Source: Strigamia acuminata
Lineage: Eukaryota > Arthropoda > Chilopoda > Geophilomorpha > Linotaeniidae
DNA: 64,000 bases
Direction of reading: 5' to 3'
Assembly: GCA_949358305.1 (NCBI GenBank)
Contig: OX442314.1
Location: forward strand, 26,893,118 to 26,957,117
The position numbers and the translations under genes were made by a program. Shown here piece by piece: positions 55,501 through 64,000 of this stretch. A model generated the notes under the pieces. The model ran no database searches and was not told the origin of the DNA. It saw only the letters and a list, made by a program, of their open reading frames with translations. Within the stretch, counting starts at the first letter, position 1, and the number at the start of each line of letters is the position of its first letter.

Positions 55501-56637
55501 ATCTATCTCTGTCACCGCGTTTAATGGGCGGTAATCAATGCATAGGCGTGGATTCGAGCCCGGGCGCATCACGAGCACAACTCGCGTCGCGTATTCTCCC
55601 TGGGCCTCGGAGACAATGCCACTGTCTAGCATTTCTTGGCACATTTTTTGCACTATTTCACGTTTTTGCGGGTTCATTCCCTTATACGCAACTCGTATAG
55701 GTTTATTATCCGTCAATTTAATTTCGTGAATAGCCCTATTCGTTCGGCCCGGTTTTTTCGACAGGATCCCCTCATATTTAAGTAGGACCCTTCGTAGGGC
55801 TGCCGCTTCGTTTAATTCTAAAGCGGCGTCGGCGACAAGCGTTTCCACTACATTGTCCCGTTGCAATTCTGTTACGAATGCTTTAAAATCGTAGTCTTGA
55901 ACGAATTTCTTTAGGCCTTTCTCCCACTGTGTCTTGTCGGCCGCTTCTTTTACAAGAGCTGGTGGCACGACAATTGCGGGTCTTTCCTTATCATTTCTGA
56001 TATAATTCCAAGATTTCGTTATTGGATTTGGTTGTATTTCCATTGACGCCATGAGGTCTAAGCCCAACAGAAAAATTCTGTCGCATGTGGGCAGGACCAG
56101 GAAAGGGTGCTGTTCTACCCCTCCGAGCCACTCCATGGTCAATAATATAACTCCTTTTGGACGCGCCATTCCGTTGGCGGTTTTTAGACGTATATTTTTA
56201 TTAACGCCTTTTATCTTATCGGTGAGACCCAATGATGCTACTATGTCTTCGGAAACGAACGAGCGATCTGCTCCCGAGTCTAGCAGTCCCATAATTTTTT
56301 CACGTTCTATTGTCATGGGCAACATGCATAGGCGGTTGGTGTATTCGACCGCCACGTTGCACATGAAAACACGAAATTCTTCTGTGTCTTCGACTACTTG
56401 AGGTAATTCTTCAAGCAGTAGGTTCGGTTCTTCCGCCTCAGCCTCAGCGTTTGCGGTAATTACCTGCAAAGCGTTGTTGGCCCTGTCTTGAATTTGGGCG
56501 TTAGCTATGTCACTACCCATTTCTTTGACTGGTGGCGGCTTATCGAACCCTTTGTTAAACCCCTTCTTCTTCATGTATGGCGCAGACGGTCGAGAATTTA
56601 TTTCTTCGCCGCCTGCGCTGACTCGTTTTTTGACTCG
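52504..56637 (-). CDS. pol: E4 Pol polyprotein
   Basis: Pol is reached by -1 frameshift at the heptamers 56625-56643. The frame is open from there without a stop; its first ATG is at 56574. The order is: protease (LLDSGADRSF), RT (WAYLDDI at about 55234-55245), RNase H (LHTDAS near 54790), integrase with HHCC finger (HGHPLASH...CQRC) and DDE core (SVDVMGP near 53690, ISDNGP near 53512, NPVERLN near 53410). The C-terminus has the DLVWK...YKLRKLED region also present in E2, then an acidic and basic tail. No damage was seen, so this copy may be active. Confidence 0.93.
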   Translation of the reverse strand, partial: RVKKRVSAGGEEINSRPSAPYMKKKGFNKGFDKPPPVKEMGSDIANAQIQDRANNALQVITANAEAEAEEPNLLLEELPQVVEDTEEFRVFMCNVAVEYTNRLCMLPMTIEREKIMGLLDSGADRSFVSEDIVASLGLTDKIKGVNKNIRLKTANGMARPKGVILLTMEWLGGVEQHPFLVLPTCDRIFLLGLDLMASMEIQPNPITKSWNYIRNDKERPAIVVPPALVKEAADKTQWEKGLKKFVQDYDFKAFVTELQRDNVVETLVADAALELNEAAALRRVLLKYEGILSKKPGRTNRAIHEIKLTDNKPIRVAYKGMNPQKREIVQKMCQEMLDSGIVSEAQGEYATRVVLVMRPGSNPRLCIDYRPLNAVTEIDPIQMPSIESILRELSPFSWVTTMDLSKGYWQVEMRPEDKIKTAFYSPIGRLMFNVMPFGLVNAPSTFQRLIESVLGDILHQFVWAYLDDIVIASKTFEEHIEHIDQVLTRLAKAGLHVHPGKSKFCRKELAFLGYRIGVNGLAIGPEKIDAINRFPPPEDVKGVQRFMGMINFFGRLLPGLAEVAAPVTDLLKNENEFVWSNECNIAFNAIKRMLTEVGVMPLPDLNRPFILHTDASRVGLGAALLQTHVRDGVEQDLPCMFISRKLQGAEKNYNATELECLAVVWAIRKFRDYLEYTKFVVHTDHQALQWLMKLKEPAGRLARWQLELMACDLTIQYKPGKYNVVADALSRAPVSDPIDTDDDGEDDSRIIYCPTSCHRWDLRKMNEIPTASPADVKFCGFWTRLYQPAADNYPNAKKEFKLERRINDPLLSAFHAHVGKQMQSNPPTREEIIVQQKLDKKCQDRARFVLTGKYPPNLTRRQKRRYAHESIDYLLDDGLLVKHHPNHQDDLSESDTAVKVVIPASLIGRVLWLLHGHPLASHAGVSRTLYRATQLFHWTGMKKDIALFVHQCQRCQACKPKSKSPFETIFLGPYAPFDCLSVDVMGPKPVTGNKNAYIIVIMDVATRWPELYAVARPSAEKIVECIYDVALRYGFPRKIISDNGPQFISKIWGKFCEKFRIVASHTSTYNPRTNPVERLNRDIKYALSIFTDIHNRWDEYLREIAFSIRTTVSRTRDFSPAYLNFARELRVPWDPRVAESVNVVDPEKPHEYVYKLEQTISNTYKHMMAHIFNMRDRILQDKSGGKFVNFEINDLVWKDAHTLSNAARGITASLADKRDGPYVIIGKHGGNAYKLRKLEDNTEQKSIQVRELTPYIPEFPQEMWAKGQVKSKTDGQIVDMFAGESEQAPPSDNEEYFDAPSPPVNEIVESVPDPILVGGETGETPETNTKNTDKKENNNEEVQTQKTTKNIVPASIRNLRPKRDNPFIEGGKVVGKK

Positions 56638-59600
56638 TTTTTTGCCATGGCGAGTTTAATCTCTGCCATTTGCTTCATTATTGCGTCAAATTTAGCGTCT
56701 TCTTTCGCTGTTCTTGGGCACTCATTGGAGTAGTGGCCCGGTTGGTTACACTTGAAACAACGAATATTTGATTTGTCTCTTGGGGCTTCAGTCGATTTTT
56801 TCTTTTCAGGGTCTGCCTTCGACGGTGGCGTGTAATTTTTCCGAAAATACTTCGGAATTCGGCCGGCATTTGGTTTTAACCTGGCGCGAAATTCTTCTAC
56901 CGCTCTATCTCGATGGATGAGATGTACTAGCGGTCCTTCCTCATCGCAACCCGTTGATAAGGTATCGCGATAGCTTCGTATTTCTTCGTCCGTCGAATAA
57001 TCGTCTTTTTCTTCTTTTTCGTCTGATTTTCCGGCATCTTGTCCGGCTTCCTCCCCCTCCTTGACCTCCTCCAGTGTCGCTTGCATGGCTGACGCTGTCG
57101 GTGCCTTTTTAGGGGCGGCCAAAGGGTTGGAAGGCAGCGTGGATGTCAGTTTATTTTTTATTTGCAAACCAACGCTAGCTTCTGCCAGCTCCATTATACC
57201 GCTAAGATATTCAGTAGGGCGCATAATTTTATCTGTCGCCCCATATCTTTCCGCACTCAACTTGAGACGTTTAGCGGTTGCTGCTTTCTCCGCTTCTGGT
57301 AAAGCGGAATAATATCTCTTCTCGATATCTATCGTGTTCTCAAACAGGAAGGCGCTCATCTCCTCGTAGCTGCCCCCTGTCGGTGCCCTTTCTTCAAGTA
57401 GCACCCGTTGCGAGTATTCCGACAAACCGCCGAGAAAGAAAAGGTTGAATCCCGTGGCATGAAATTCCATCGGGGCCTTTTCGAACAACAATCTGGCGCG
57501 AATGTCGTAATCCATTATGGTTTCACCAGGCATCTGGCGAAGACCTCGCATCTTTCGGCTCACCTCTTCGGGTGTCTCGCCGTAGCGCAGGTCGAATCTC
57601 ATTAAAAAGTCGTCCCAATTGACGCCTTTCAATCCTTGGTACCACTCACGTGCCGAGCCTGTCATTAGCTCGACAATACCGTGGGTGAGCATGTCTCCTA
57701 CGGTGGCTTTAGTGGCAGTCTTAATTCGAATTACTTCGTCAAGGAAGCGATCTCCCGCTTTCCATGACCCGTCGAAACGGTTCTGAATATAAAATTGCCA
57801 CCTAATATTCCCGGTAACGCTCATGGTGTCTCGTCGGGAGACAGCGTATTTTTTCTTTACGCGGTCACCAGTGCTACGATTACGATCGTTTCGTTTGCTC
57901 AGATCGATTCCCTCGGCTTTTAACGAGCCAAGTAGTGCTCTTCCAAGCTCTCCCATCGTATACTGCCGACCCGTCGAATCGGTAAACGCGCTTTGTCGGG
58001 GAAGGTCCTGAAACTCCTCCCGTCGGTGGTCGCTATTTTCCGATCGACGTCGTTTCTCTCTATCGCGCGGAGAGTTGGATCTCTTCCGGCGATTACTTGA
58101 TTTTTCCTTTCGTCTGTCGTCGTTGGATGAGGGGTCGGAGCTGGGGTCAGGAGACGGTGAGCGGCGTGGCGGGTTGCGCCGTGAAGAGTTTGACTCTTTC
58201 CGGCCCCTACGACGGTCGTCACGTTCCCTTTCCCTGCGTTCATCGCGCTCTCTTTCCCTTCGTCTTTCTCCGGAACCTCTCTCCGAATCGTGATGACTGG
58301 GTGCATTTGACTCCAGCCCATCTGACGACGAATCACTATTTCCGTAGCGATAATATTTCGGTCTTTCATCGCGTTTGCCTTCTCCTCGCGAAGAGGTGCG
58401 ATCATGCGATTGTCTCCTTGACGACTCGTCGTCTTTAAGGATGGGTACTGGTTGTTGCCACTCAGTCCCTTGCGGATTATCTTGCTGTTGGCTTGTGAGA
58501 GCTTGCTCTTCATTTCGCCTAGCATTATTAGCGTTGATTAACCGTGTTATCGCATTATTTGTGGCTGAATCGAGAGCTTTCATGCGGGGCCGAGTTTGTT
58601 GTTCTCTGGCCGACGCATCTCTCTTGCTCGGAGTAGCTGGTGTCGCCCTCTCCGGCTGGGGTTTGGGTTTGGCCTTCGGCGTGCGCTTTGGGTCTCCCTC
58701 TAGGCTCTCGTCGGACAGCTCGGATGAACTGACCTCTGGTTTGCGAACGGATTTCGGGTCATCTCGTCGCAATCTGGCCATAAATGCTCGTTCTGCTTCT
58801 TGTTGCGAGTGGAAAGCATATCGATGTGCTCTCAGGGCTCGGTCAACTATTTCTACCTCCTCGGGAGTAGTCGGATTGGGCTGGGTTCTGCCGTACTCGA
58901 GAGCTTGCGCTTCTCTTTCCGCCAGCTTCCTCCGTCTCTCGCGAATGGCTTGTCGAGCCTCGTTCTCTGCATCCGCTTCAAATTGAGCGGAATCAACCAA
59001 TTGTTGAGCGTGTGCACCTTCAACAATGGTGATTTGTGGGGATACACTGTGCGCTTTTAAAGCTGCACGTACGATTTGTAACGTTTCGTACACTGTAATC
59101 TTCCCCGTCGGAAGGGTGTATCTCACTCCCTCCGCTTGTGCCAATTGCATCGCATCAATCAAGGTGCCCGAGACGCTGTAAGGCTGGCTCGAAACACGCT
59201 TGACAGAGGACGAGTTGGACTTGTGCCCTTCAGACACTACCGAGGCTGGTCGACTGTGCGTAATTGGCGTGTTTAGCGCTGAATTCGCTGTCGTGTCGGA
59301 CGCCGTCCTTTGTATCGAAGACGTCGCCCTCGGATCGTTTACCTCGGTATCGTGCGTTAGACGAGGCGATTGGTTACGGGATAAAACCTCGTTTCCGCTC
59401 GTCTCGCCGTCACGATGGAGACGCGGCGGTTTGGAGTGGGACGGATCCTCACTCCGCTCCGTCTCGTCCAATCGCTGCCTCGTCTCGGCGTGAGACGGGT
59501 GCGATGCCTCCGAAGCGCTTCGTCGGTCTGGCTTGGCCTTGCGGCGTTTTTGCCTAGACTCGTGCGCTGAGGCTTTGGGTAAGGGACCTCCAGATCGCAA

Positions 59601-59681
59601 ATGATAATCGGCGCCTTTACGGCTACCAGCTCTCTTATTTGCGTCGGAGTCGGAATCCGTTACTCGGATATTGTCTGCCAT
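56598..59681 (-). CDS. gag: E4 Gag with an SR/RE-rich domain and CCHC knuckle
   Basis: The protein is 1027 aa, long for a Gag. The N-terminal third is charged and Ser-rich. A middle segment (about 58020-58300) is dense in Arg, Ser, Glu and Asp, with RERERD, RRSPSPDPS and RKRSNSPRDRE runs, like SR or U1-70K-type proteins. A capsid-like domain follows (about 57500-57850, WYQGLKG...FDLRYGE). The C-terminus has one zinc knuckle (CFKCNQPGHYSNEC). The last codons contain the duplicated slippery site. The ORF is intact. Confidence 0.85.
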   Translation of the reverse strand: MADNIRVTDSDSDANKRAGSRKGADYHLRSGGPLPKASAHESRQKRRKAKPDRRSASEASHPSHAETRQRLDETERSEDPSHSKPPRLHRDGETSGNEVLSRNQSPRLTHDTEVNDPRATSSIQRTASDTTANSALNTPITHSRPASVVSEGHKSNSSSVKRVSSQPYSVSGTLIDAMQLAQAEGVRYTLPTGKITVYETLQIVRAALKAHSVSPQITIVEGAHAQQLVDSAQFEADAENEARQAIRERRRKLAEREAQALEYGRTQPNPTTPEEVEIVDRALRAHRYAFHSQQEAERAFMARLRRDDPKSVRKPEVSSSELSDESLEGDPKRTPKAKPKPQPERATPATPSKRDASAREQQTRPRMKALDSATNNAITRLINANNARRNEEQALTSQQQDNPQGTEWQQPVPILKDDESSRRQSHDRTSSRGEGKRDERPKYYRYGNSDSSSDGLESNAPSHHDSERGSGERRRERERDERRERERDDRRRGRKESNSSRRNPPRRSPSPDPSSDPSSNDDRRKEKSSNRRKRSNSPRDREKRRRSENSDHRREEFQDLPRQSAFTDSTGRQYTMGELGRALLGSLKAEGIDLSKRNDRNRSTGDRVKKKYAVSRRDTMSVTGNIRWQFYIQNRFDGSWKAGDRFLDEVIRIKTATKATVGDMLTHGIVELMTGSAREWYQGLKGVNWDDFLMRFDLRYGETPEEVSRKMRGLRQMPGETIMDYDIRARLLFEKAPMEFHATGFNLFFLGGLSEYSQRVLLEERAPTGGSYEEMSAFLFENTIDIEKRYYSALPEAEKAATAKRLKLSAERYGATDKIMRPTEYLSGIMELAEASVGLQIKNKLTSTLPSNPLAAPKKAPTASAMQATLEEVKEGEEAGQDAGKSDEKEEKDDYSTDEEIRSYRDTLSTGCDEEGPLVHLIHRDRAVEEFRARLKPNAGRIPKYFRKNYTPPSKADPEKKKSTEAPRDKSNIRCFKCNQPGHYSNECPRTAKEDAKFDAIMKQMAEIKLAMAKNESKNESAQAAKK
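56620..56643 (-). promoter_or_regulatory. E4 tandem -1 frameshift heptamers (AAAAAAC twice)
   Basis: In the gag frame the minus strand reads gcA AAA AAC GAG TcA AAA AAC GAG. These are two exact slippery heptamers (56637-56643 and 56625-56631) created by a 12-bp tandem duplication, 25 and 37 bases before the gag stop. Both lead into the same open pol frame. Confidence 0.8.
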
Positions 59682-59730
59682 TTTTGGGTATGAAAAATGA
59701 TCTCAAGTTCTATTCGAGTCGTTTAAATCG

Positions 59731-59748
59731 ATCCCGGACAGGCCCCCA
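59731..59748 (-). other. E4 primer-binding site, tRNA-Pro
   Basis: The minus strand reads TGGGGGCCTGTCCGGGAT, two bases from the LTR. It matches the complement of the eukaryotic tRNA-Pro 3' end except for a swapped pair in the middle. Confidence 0.75.
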
Positions 59749-59750
59749 CG

Positions 59751-60746
59751 TGTCGCGCTCAACTCTAACTGTCGCTAACTCGTGGTATGAGTCACTCTCT
59801 AATCTCGCAATACCGCTTTACTCAAGCGGTTACCCAAATAATGTGAAACGGCAAACAATGTAAAATGGTAAATATAATAAATGTATTTATTATATGGGAA
59901 TTTACAGGTAAAAGGAATAAAATATGTAAGGGAATAAAGGTAAAAGGTTGGGGATGTGTGAAGTTGTCGGGAAACTGGTCGAGGTCGTCCTTTGTTGACG
60001 CTCTGGATCCAAGATGGCGTCCGCGTGGTAACGTGGTGTCGTCTTGGGCCGGCGTGGCAATGAATGGCGTCCTCGTCTCACGTTTCTTGTTCGGTCCTTC
60101 GGGCTCACGCTGGTCGGGCGCGAGTGAATGCCTAAAAGGTCTTACTTCTGGTCTGTTGTCTAGGTTTAGGGTTTTTTGTAGGTGTCCGGCGATCACACAG
60201 CGGCGGACTCTTCTGGCTCCCGGCGATCACACAGCGGCGGGAACGCTCGTCGTGGTTTTACTGCAGTTTAGGCTTGTGCGACCGTTTGTCTGCACAACTC
60301 GCTAAACTGGAGTGGTGTTTGCTGTTTCTAGCGGGTGTGCTAAAACAGCGCGGTAATCTTATCACGCAGGTTACTCTGCGGAGGTTAACACGAATCAAAT
60401 GTACTCACGAAGAATATATCCTTTGTCCCTGGTCACTCCTAGTGCTTGACTTAGGCCTGATCGGTAGGACGGTAGATTTCTCGTGTGTTTCTTGTTTGAT
60501 GGTTGTGTTGGTTCTGCCCGCTCAGTGCAAGGCACATTCCTTTGCACAAAGCGGGGTTGACAGGTGACCAGAATCACCCAATGGTGGGGTGGACGAGCCA
60601 TCCCCACTCCCTCAGGGCAGACGCCTGTCCATTGACTAGATGTCAATGCACTGAGGGAAGGGAGACGCGCTTGCGGCTCCCCTTACACCCGAAACGAGGT
60701 CACGAGAGAAACTCTTCGTTGACCCCGGTCCAGTCGGGTCACAACA
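59751..60746 (-). repeat. E4 5' LTR
   Basis: 996 bp. I find no difference from 47311-48306. Confidence 0.93.
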
Positions 60747-60913
60747 AGCTGTGATTGGCTGCGGAAACAAAATCGCTCGGAAATCTAATAAATATTTCTA
60801 GTTTTCCGCGCGATTTTTTTCCGCAGCCAATCACAGCCCATTTGCAACAAACCCCGGATGCAACGTATCCGCGGCGTATCTGCACATCCGCAAGTGTGAA
60901 CCAGGCTTAAGAC

Positions 60914-61361
60914 TGGTATCGGTATCGGCTATCGGCCGATATTTCGGTATTTACCGATATCGGATCCGATATATTTTGGCGTGGCCGATACCGATATTGC
61001 CACGTTTCTAAAACGTATCATTTTAGACAAAAACGAATACGTTTTAGACGAAAACGAATACGTTTTAGACGAAAACGAATACGTTTTAGACGAAAACGAT
61101 ATGTTTTAGACGAAAACAATACGTTTTAGACGAAAACGATATGTTTTAGACGAAAACAATACGTTTTAGACGAAAACGATACGTAATAGGCAAAAACGAT
61201 AAGTTTTAGAAACGTCTTTGAACGCAATTTTAATTTTTTTTTTTTGGGGCTGGGGGCGGGAGGTCAGACAATATCGGCGCAGGTATCGGTATCGGCCGAT
61301 ATTCGGTTGCCGATTATCGGTATCGGTGATACTACAAAATACTGGTATCGGTCAAAGTCTA
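60914..61361. mobile_element. hAT-like repeat with tatcggccgata motifs and a tandem array
   Basis: The block is flanked by a perfect 8-bp duplication cttaagac (60906-60913, 61362-61369). Both sides carry ggtatcggtatcgg / atcggccgatat motifs. The centre (about 61020-61200) is a tandem array of a roughly 20-bp unit cgttttagacgaaaacga. There is no ORF. The true terminal repeats are unclear, so the superfamily rests on the TSD length. Confidence 0.55.
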
Positions 61362-61369
61362 CTTAAGAC

Positions 61370-62063
61370 CATATTCATTTCATTGTACACGCCAATGCTT
61401 AGGACAGTTTCCCACAAACAAAGGGTTATTATGGGTCCAGTGCGCAAAATTCTGTTAGAAAGGAAACTGTAAGTGACTTGAAAACAAGTGAATATTAAGT
61501 GACGATCAGGAAAAGTGTGGTTCGAAAATCGAAACTAATGGCGGATCTAAACGAGCATGGTTTTACCCAGATCGAGAAGCTCGATAAAAACTATTCTACA
61601 TGAAGATGGAAAGTGATGATTTTACTTGAAAAACATGGCATTCTGAATACGATCGACGAACAAGCATCGAAATTGAGATCACAACCGAGATTGAAATCGT
61701 GATCACGATCAAGAACGAAACAAAAATGACGAGGCCAAACATGACAGGAAAAACCCTAAGGCCAACGCAATCGCGGTCGGAAACGCAAATAAAAGTGACC
61801 AGAAAAATGATGGACAGCGCAGAGACACCAAGTGGGATAAAAATCTTAGCTATGGCTCTGCTAAAGGGCCCATCATCCAACTTGCACACAGGCCCATTGG
61901 TGTATCGTATCCATGACATGTAATTACATCCCTAAGTACTTAATTCATTTTAAGCGACGATTTGACGGAACCAAGTGATCGCATAAAATGAGGGATATCT
62001 TTATTTGCGTTTTGAAATAACAGATTTTCTTACTTAATTGATAAATAAATAAAACATTCTTAC
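61370..62063. other. non-coding stretch
   Basis: It lies inside the presumed first large intron of the channel gene. A 107-codon hydrophobic frame on the minus strand (61596-61919) is judged chance. Nothing else is recognised. Confidence 0.3.
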
Positions 62064-62604
62064 TTGATGTGCTTCTACAAGCTCCAAATTGTTTAGCATA
62101 CTTGAATCTAGCCACAACTGAGTGTAATTAAAAGCTTTGGTAGCACACTTTAGAATCCCTTTCACTCCATTCCCACAATTTATAATATCGTCTGCGCCAA
62201 CTGTTGTTGATAGCCAATATGGAGCCAAAGTTGCGGTATCTAATCCTGCCAACATATAGCCAGCTATTTTTAGTTCTTTCGTTTCTTTATATTCAATCTC
62301 AACTTTAATTGGGTTAGACAAGTAGTGTTGCACTCTTCGGCATGTCTGATAACAACAAATGGTCGAGCAAAGCGTTACTGCAACCAGCCATGAAATGCGA
62401 ACTGCAACGGATTTCTGTTTGTCCAATAACTTATTCATTATTGGCAGAGATGTCTTCTCGATTGAACTTGCAATTTCTTTTCTGCACAGATGCCGAATGC
62501 GTTTTTTTTTCATGTTGAAAATTCTTAAATTTCCGTTACGTCTCATAATCCTGGTGCTTTTTTTTGTCAGTATTGAATTTCTTTTCAGTTTTTTAAATTG
62601 TTCT
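62064..62604 (-). CDS. DEG/ENaC-like channel, TM1 exon, copy B
   Basis: The exon is bounded by acceptor-like tttctaccag and donor CAA|GTAAGA. The first suitable ATG is at 62544-62546. It encodes a basic cytoplasmic N-terminus, a hydrophobic segment (SWLVAVTLCSTICCY) and YLSNPIKVEIEYKE, closely parallel to YYSEPIKVVVEVKE after TM1 of module 2. The ectodomain begins after it, with Cys in INCG and LKCA. It is probably the first coding exon of the gene that ends at 19804. The canonical FPAVTIC-type motif after TM1 is not obvious, so the call leans on similarity to the 38228-39065 exon. Confidence 0.65.
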
Positions 62605-63689
62605 CTGGTAGAAACGCATTAATTCCACACTGATCTGAACGTAGTTAGAAAATTTCCTATTAATTAAAACTTGCGTTGATTTTTTACATCTTTGTAATTA
62701 ATTTTTTTTTGAAATCTTAATATTTCTAAAAGTTACTGGCCTTACCCTAAAGCCGCCGCTGACAACGTGCTTCAAATTGTTCGATGAAGTTATTCGTCGT
62801 GATAAATCCAGAGCACTTGTCAGTCCAGTTCTATAGCTTGAAAATAAACATACATTGGGTAAATTGTGTGTATGCATACAGGTTGTCAGCCGAAGTGTCC
62901 CAAGCAGAGAGAATTAATAGATGTTGCCATGGGCTTGTTGTTGAATGTTGGGTTAGGCGTAATGTTGCATAAAAATGATATTAAAATGTCGTTAATTAGA
63001 TATTCGAGACAAGCTATTTAATGGCTTTCTTGTTTACAACTTTACAGTTTTTATGACTGTAAAATTTTTATGACTGAAAAATTATCAACATTAAAATTAA
63101 AAAGGAAGTTTCTTAACGACATGAATTTCCTTTGGCACAAAATAGCTATCAGTAAGTAAAAACTCGATGAGAATAAAGAGCGAGTTTGAAACTTTACTAC
63201 AACCGTGACGGTGTTAAAACTTCTGACCAAGTGCTTTTTCCGCAGTCGAATTTTATTAATACAGAGTAACAACAGGAAAACTGTAACCAATTAACAATAA
63301 AGTTAAACTTAAAAATATATTATACAGTTCACTTATTGTTATTGCATTCCAAAATGTACATACAATAATGCATTGTATAATACAATTGAAAAAATGCATT
63401 AGAAAATGCATTCTTATTAATGAGAATGCATTTCATAATATACTTTTTGCAAAATTTGTTATGATTTTCAATCCAATACATTCCAATAGATTTCCAAATG
63501 ACTGCCGAAAGTACAATGCAGAGATTGGCTAATCTTGTAACTAAATTCCAAGAAATTTTTGCGACTTTTTCAAAATTTGCTTTAAAAAAATTTTTTTTTG
63601 ATATTAAATGCATTTCGCACTTTAATCGCAGGTATTGGATCACTATTAAACATGCCTGAATGTAAGGTATATTTGCTCCAAATAATTTT
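62605..63689. other. upstream region of channel copy B
   Basis: The first ~150 bp are recognisably related to 158-300 at the left edge. The rest is AT-rich, with short stem-like repeats of aatgcatt near 63360-63440. No gene is recognised. Confidence 0.4.
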
Positions 63690-64000
63690 ATAAAAAGATG
63701 TAGCTAGAGCTGAAGCGTTTTTGACGAGGAAGTTAACCATTTTTTCGCCAGGTGGCAATAGTATCAAAATACTTTCGAGCTGGAGTGCGTGGTTCGCAGC
63801 GAGATCAACAGGCCCATAATAGTCAACTATTTTTTAATCAGGTGGCAATAGCAGCAATGTACTAGCCAAAATGGTAAATTGTATAACGGTAAAAAGAAAG
63901 TGTATTTAAAAAAAGTGTAAATGATAAAATATTGCAATATTTAACCACATACAGTAGGTGTCTGATGTATTTCAAACCTCGCACCACATTAAACTAATGG
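63690..64000. repeat. segmental duplication, copy B
   Basis: This is the partner of 18666-18940 and continues past the right edge. An internal doubling of the caggtggcaatag block (63750 and 63840) is absent from copy A. Confidence 0.75.

Larger units (their letters stand above)
47311..60746 (-). mobile_element. E4: young Ty3/gypsy retrotransposon with a split ORF3
   Basis: The 13,436-bp element has 996-bp LTRs that appear identical and a 4-bp target duplication agct (47307-47310, 60747-60750). Reading leftward the order is LTR, tRNA-Pro primer site, gag, pol in the -1 frame, 1.4-kb spacer, ORF3, purine tract, LTR. Gag and pol are undamaged; ORF3 has one in-frame TGA. It is GC-richer than the surrounding DNA. 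It lies in the sense orientation in the presumed channel-gene intron. Confidence 0.94.
47249..60905. mobile_element. small MITE split by E4 (pieces 47249-47310 and 60747-60905)
   Basis: The left piece starts cctggttcacacttgcggat and the right piece ends with its inverse, so the two are ends of one element of roughly 220 bp into which E4 inserted. The right piece also holds a hairpin: gctgtgattggctgcgga at 60748-60765 pairs with tccgcagccaatcacagc ending at 60838. Its target duplication was not resolved. Confidence 0.7.

Noticed and set aside
61596-61919. Hydrophobic 107-codon frame on the minus strand in the channel intron
   Set aside because: The hydrophobic part comes from low-complexity gatcacgatc-type text, it lacks splice sites and it shows no channel motif.

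Overview
The window is invertebrate nuclear DNA, most likely from an arthropod. It has AT-rich non-coding sequence, short GT-AG introns (one is 54 bp), a tandemly arranged DEG/ENaC-type channel gene and a heavy load of transposons. No bacterial or organellar gene organisation is visible. About 72% of the window (roughly 46 kb) is four LTR retrotransposons of the Ty3/gypsy class, called E1-E4 here. Each is bounded by paired LTRs of equal length (apart from a later insertion in one E2 LTR) and a perfect target-site duplication (TSD).

Layout, left to right: 1-157 partial DEG/ENaC exon (copy A); 388-958 probable solo LTR; 1356-2209 inverted repeat and non-LTR-like tail; 2509-15634 E1 (+ strand; gag, pol, ORF3); 16390-16766 hAT MITE; 16950-17656 terminal-inverted-repeat element; 18666-18940 duplicated segment; 19804-20343 last exons of the channel gene (- strand); 20400-35230 E2 (- strand; decayed gag-pol, intact ORF3), itself hit in one LTR by a 1047-bp DNA transposon; 35762-39733 channel exons with a second DNA transposon and a probable solo LTR between them; 40330-44771 E3 (- strand, compact, 124-bp LTRs); 45179-45255 possible channel exon; 45601-45695 tiny relative of the E2-nested transposon; 47311-60746 E4 (- strand; gag, pol, ORF3 split by one stop) inserted in a small MITE; 60914-61361 hAT-like repeat; 62064-62604 channel exon (copy B); 63690-64000 duplicated segment.

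Two systems stand out. (1) The channel gene. Exons that join in phase encode two DEG/ENaC modules in series. One exon (38228-39065) reads without a stop from the second membrane segment of module 1, through a cytoplasmic linker, into the first membrane segment of module 2. The gene apparently runs from about 62.6 kb down to a stop at 19.8 kb, and E4, E3 and E2 all sit in its introns in the sense orientation. (2) The three large retrotransposons E1, E2 and E4 each carry a third ORF where env would be. None of these ORF3 proteins looks like an envelope. Each is preceded, directly or within 25 bp, by a good 3' splice site, and each 5' LTR carries a splice-donor consensus, which suggests a spliced subgenomic RNA. 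In E1 and E2, ORF3 shares a DnaJ-like CxxCxGxG zinc-finger module. Gag and Pol are joined by -1 frameshifting at canonical heptamers in E1, E2 and E4, and the heptamer occurs twice in tandem in E4.
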